Below are positions 63,440-64,000 of a stretch of 64,000 bases of DNA, piece by piece. The stretch is from positions 1,550,001-1,614,000 of the forward strand of contig CATIUR010000013.1 of the NCBI GenBank assembly GCA_949592205.1. The letters run 5' to 3'. Position numbers and translations under genes: made by a program. Every line of letters begins with the position of its first letter. Position 1 is the first letter of the stretch. This stretch comes from Helichrysum umbraculigerum (taxonomy: Eukaryota; Streptophyta; Magnoliopsida; Asterales; Asteraceae). The notes beneath the pieces are model-generated. The model did no database searches and had not been told where the DNA came from. It saw only the letters and a program-made list of their open reading frames with translations.

Positions 63440-64000
63440 TCAGTTTGAAGTTGATGTGTGAGAGGAGTCTGAAAATAGATGTGGATATTTAAGTCGCATC
63501 TGGTCTTCCCGTTCCCAGGTGAATTCTGGACCACGCCGCGAATTCCACCGAACCTTGACAATTGGGATACGACTTTGCTTAAGCTGTTTGACCTCACGGT
63601 CCATGACCTCCACTGGTGTCTCGACAAAATGAAGTTTGTCATCGATTTGAATTTCCTCGAGCGGAATAATGAGTGTCTCATCGGACAGGCATTTCTTTAG
63701 GTTAGAAACGTGAAATACGGGATGCACGCTACTGAGCGGAGGAGGTAGCAGCAATCGATAAGCTACTGGACCAATCCTTTCAAGGATCTTAAAAGGTCCG
63801 ATGTATCTAGGGTTTAACTTCCCACGTTTACCAAAACGAATGACACCTTTCCAAGGTGATACTTTGAGCAATACTCGATCCCCTACCTGGAACTCGAGAT
63901 GCTTTCGTCTCACGTCAGCATAACTTTTCTGACGATCCCGTGCGGCCTTCAGCCGTTGCTGGATACCAACGATCTTCTCGGTGGTTTCATGAATGATTTC
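63440..64000 (-). CDS. Gypsy-D pol C-terminus (integrase tail and chromodomain-like end), 186 aa visible
   Basis: The frame is open from the window edge to the stop at 63440. It begins EIIHETTEKIVGIQQRLKAA, continues LLKVSPWKGVIRFGKRGK and NPRYIGPFKILERIGPVAYR, and ends with REVKQLKQSRIPIVKVRWN and the RRGPEFTWE chromodomain-like segment. The tryptophan codon TGG that is TAG in Gypsy-C is intact here. No break is seen. Confidence 0.88.
   Translation of the reverse strand, partial: EIIHETTEKIVGIQQRLKAARDRQKSYADVRRKHLEFQVGDRVLLKVSPWKGVIRFGKRGKLNPRYIGPFKILERIGPVAYRLLLPPPLSSVHPVFHVSNLKKCLSDETLIIPLEEIQIDDKLHFVETPVEVMDREVKQLKQSRIPIVKVRWNSRRGPEFTWEREDQMRLKYPHLFSDSSHTSTSN

Larger units (their letters stand above)
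60852..64000 (-). mobile_element. Gypsy-D: chromovirus related to Gypsy-C, 3' part (runs off window)
   Basis: It has a 2554-bp LTR, a polypurine tract and the open 3' end of pol on the minus strand. The left target duplication would be AACAT (60847-60851); the right one is outside. Pol is close to Gypsy-C's, but the LTR middle differs, and the 21-bp palindromes are absent. Confidence 0.88.

Overview
The window is plant nuclear DNA from a eudicot, most likely a composite (Asteraceae). That family call rests on the style of the extra ORFs in the Copia elements and is an inference. About 61 of 64 kb is nested LTR retrotransposons. The only host sequence is a decayed SANT/Myb-like gene (36.8-38.2 kb), a short intergenic stretch, exon 1 of a cysteine-rich receptor-like kinase (CRK) gene (38728-39565) and pieces of its first intron.

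Layout, with names used only here. (1) 1-15041: 5' part of a Tat/Athila-like gypsy element on the minus strand. Its 2.6 kb LTR is split by Copia-1 (1852-13676), a nearly intact 11.8 kb Sirevirus-like element with gag, pol and a long extra ORF. (2) 15042-18719: decayed plus-strand chromovirus Gypsy-A (pol remnant, PPT, start of its 3' LTR). (3) 18720-31499: Copia-2, a second Sirevirus-like element with many stops and frameshifts. It is followed by an anomalous 1.3 kb repeat of its own 3' interior (31500-32822) and a second, uninterrupted copy of the Gypsy-A LTR (32834 to about 36710), which carries a solo Copia LTR (35066-35791). (4) 36717-39576: SANT-like pseudogene and CRK exon 1. (5) 39577-57326: Gypsy-B, a gag-only, pol-less element in CRK intron 1, itself interrupted by very young Gypsy-C (41078-51790). 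(6) 57332-57492: more CRK intron, then Copia-3 (from 57493), interrupted by Gypsy-D (60852 to beyond the window). Five-base target-site duplications close Copia-1, Gypsy-B and Gypsy-C exactly, so the nesting order is secure there. All elements except Gypsy-A lie on the minus strand, antisense to the CRK gene.

The most unusual signal is regulatory. A 21-bp palindrome (arms RCGACAYAA and TTRTGTCGY around three free bases) occurs about 27 times. It is found only in non-coding parts of Copia-2 (U3, 5' leader, pol/extra-ORF spacer) and in the U3 of Gypsy-C, which belongs to a different superfamily. One copy is followed in both elements by the same 11 bases. Most other LTR families here have their own short repeated or palindromic motif in the same place, upstream of the TATA box. 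Copia-1 repeats an AACAGTGG-type word in U3, in its spacer and inside coding sequence. This looks like a set of self-labelling cis-motifs that may be read by element-encoded or host factors.
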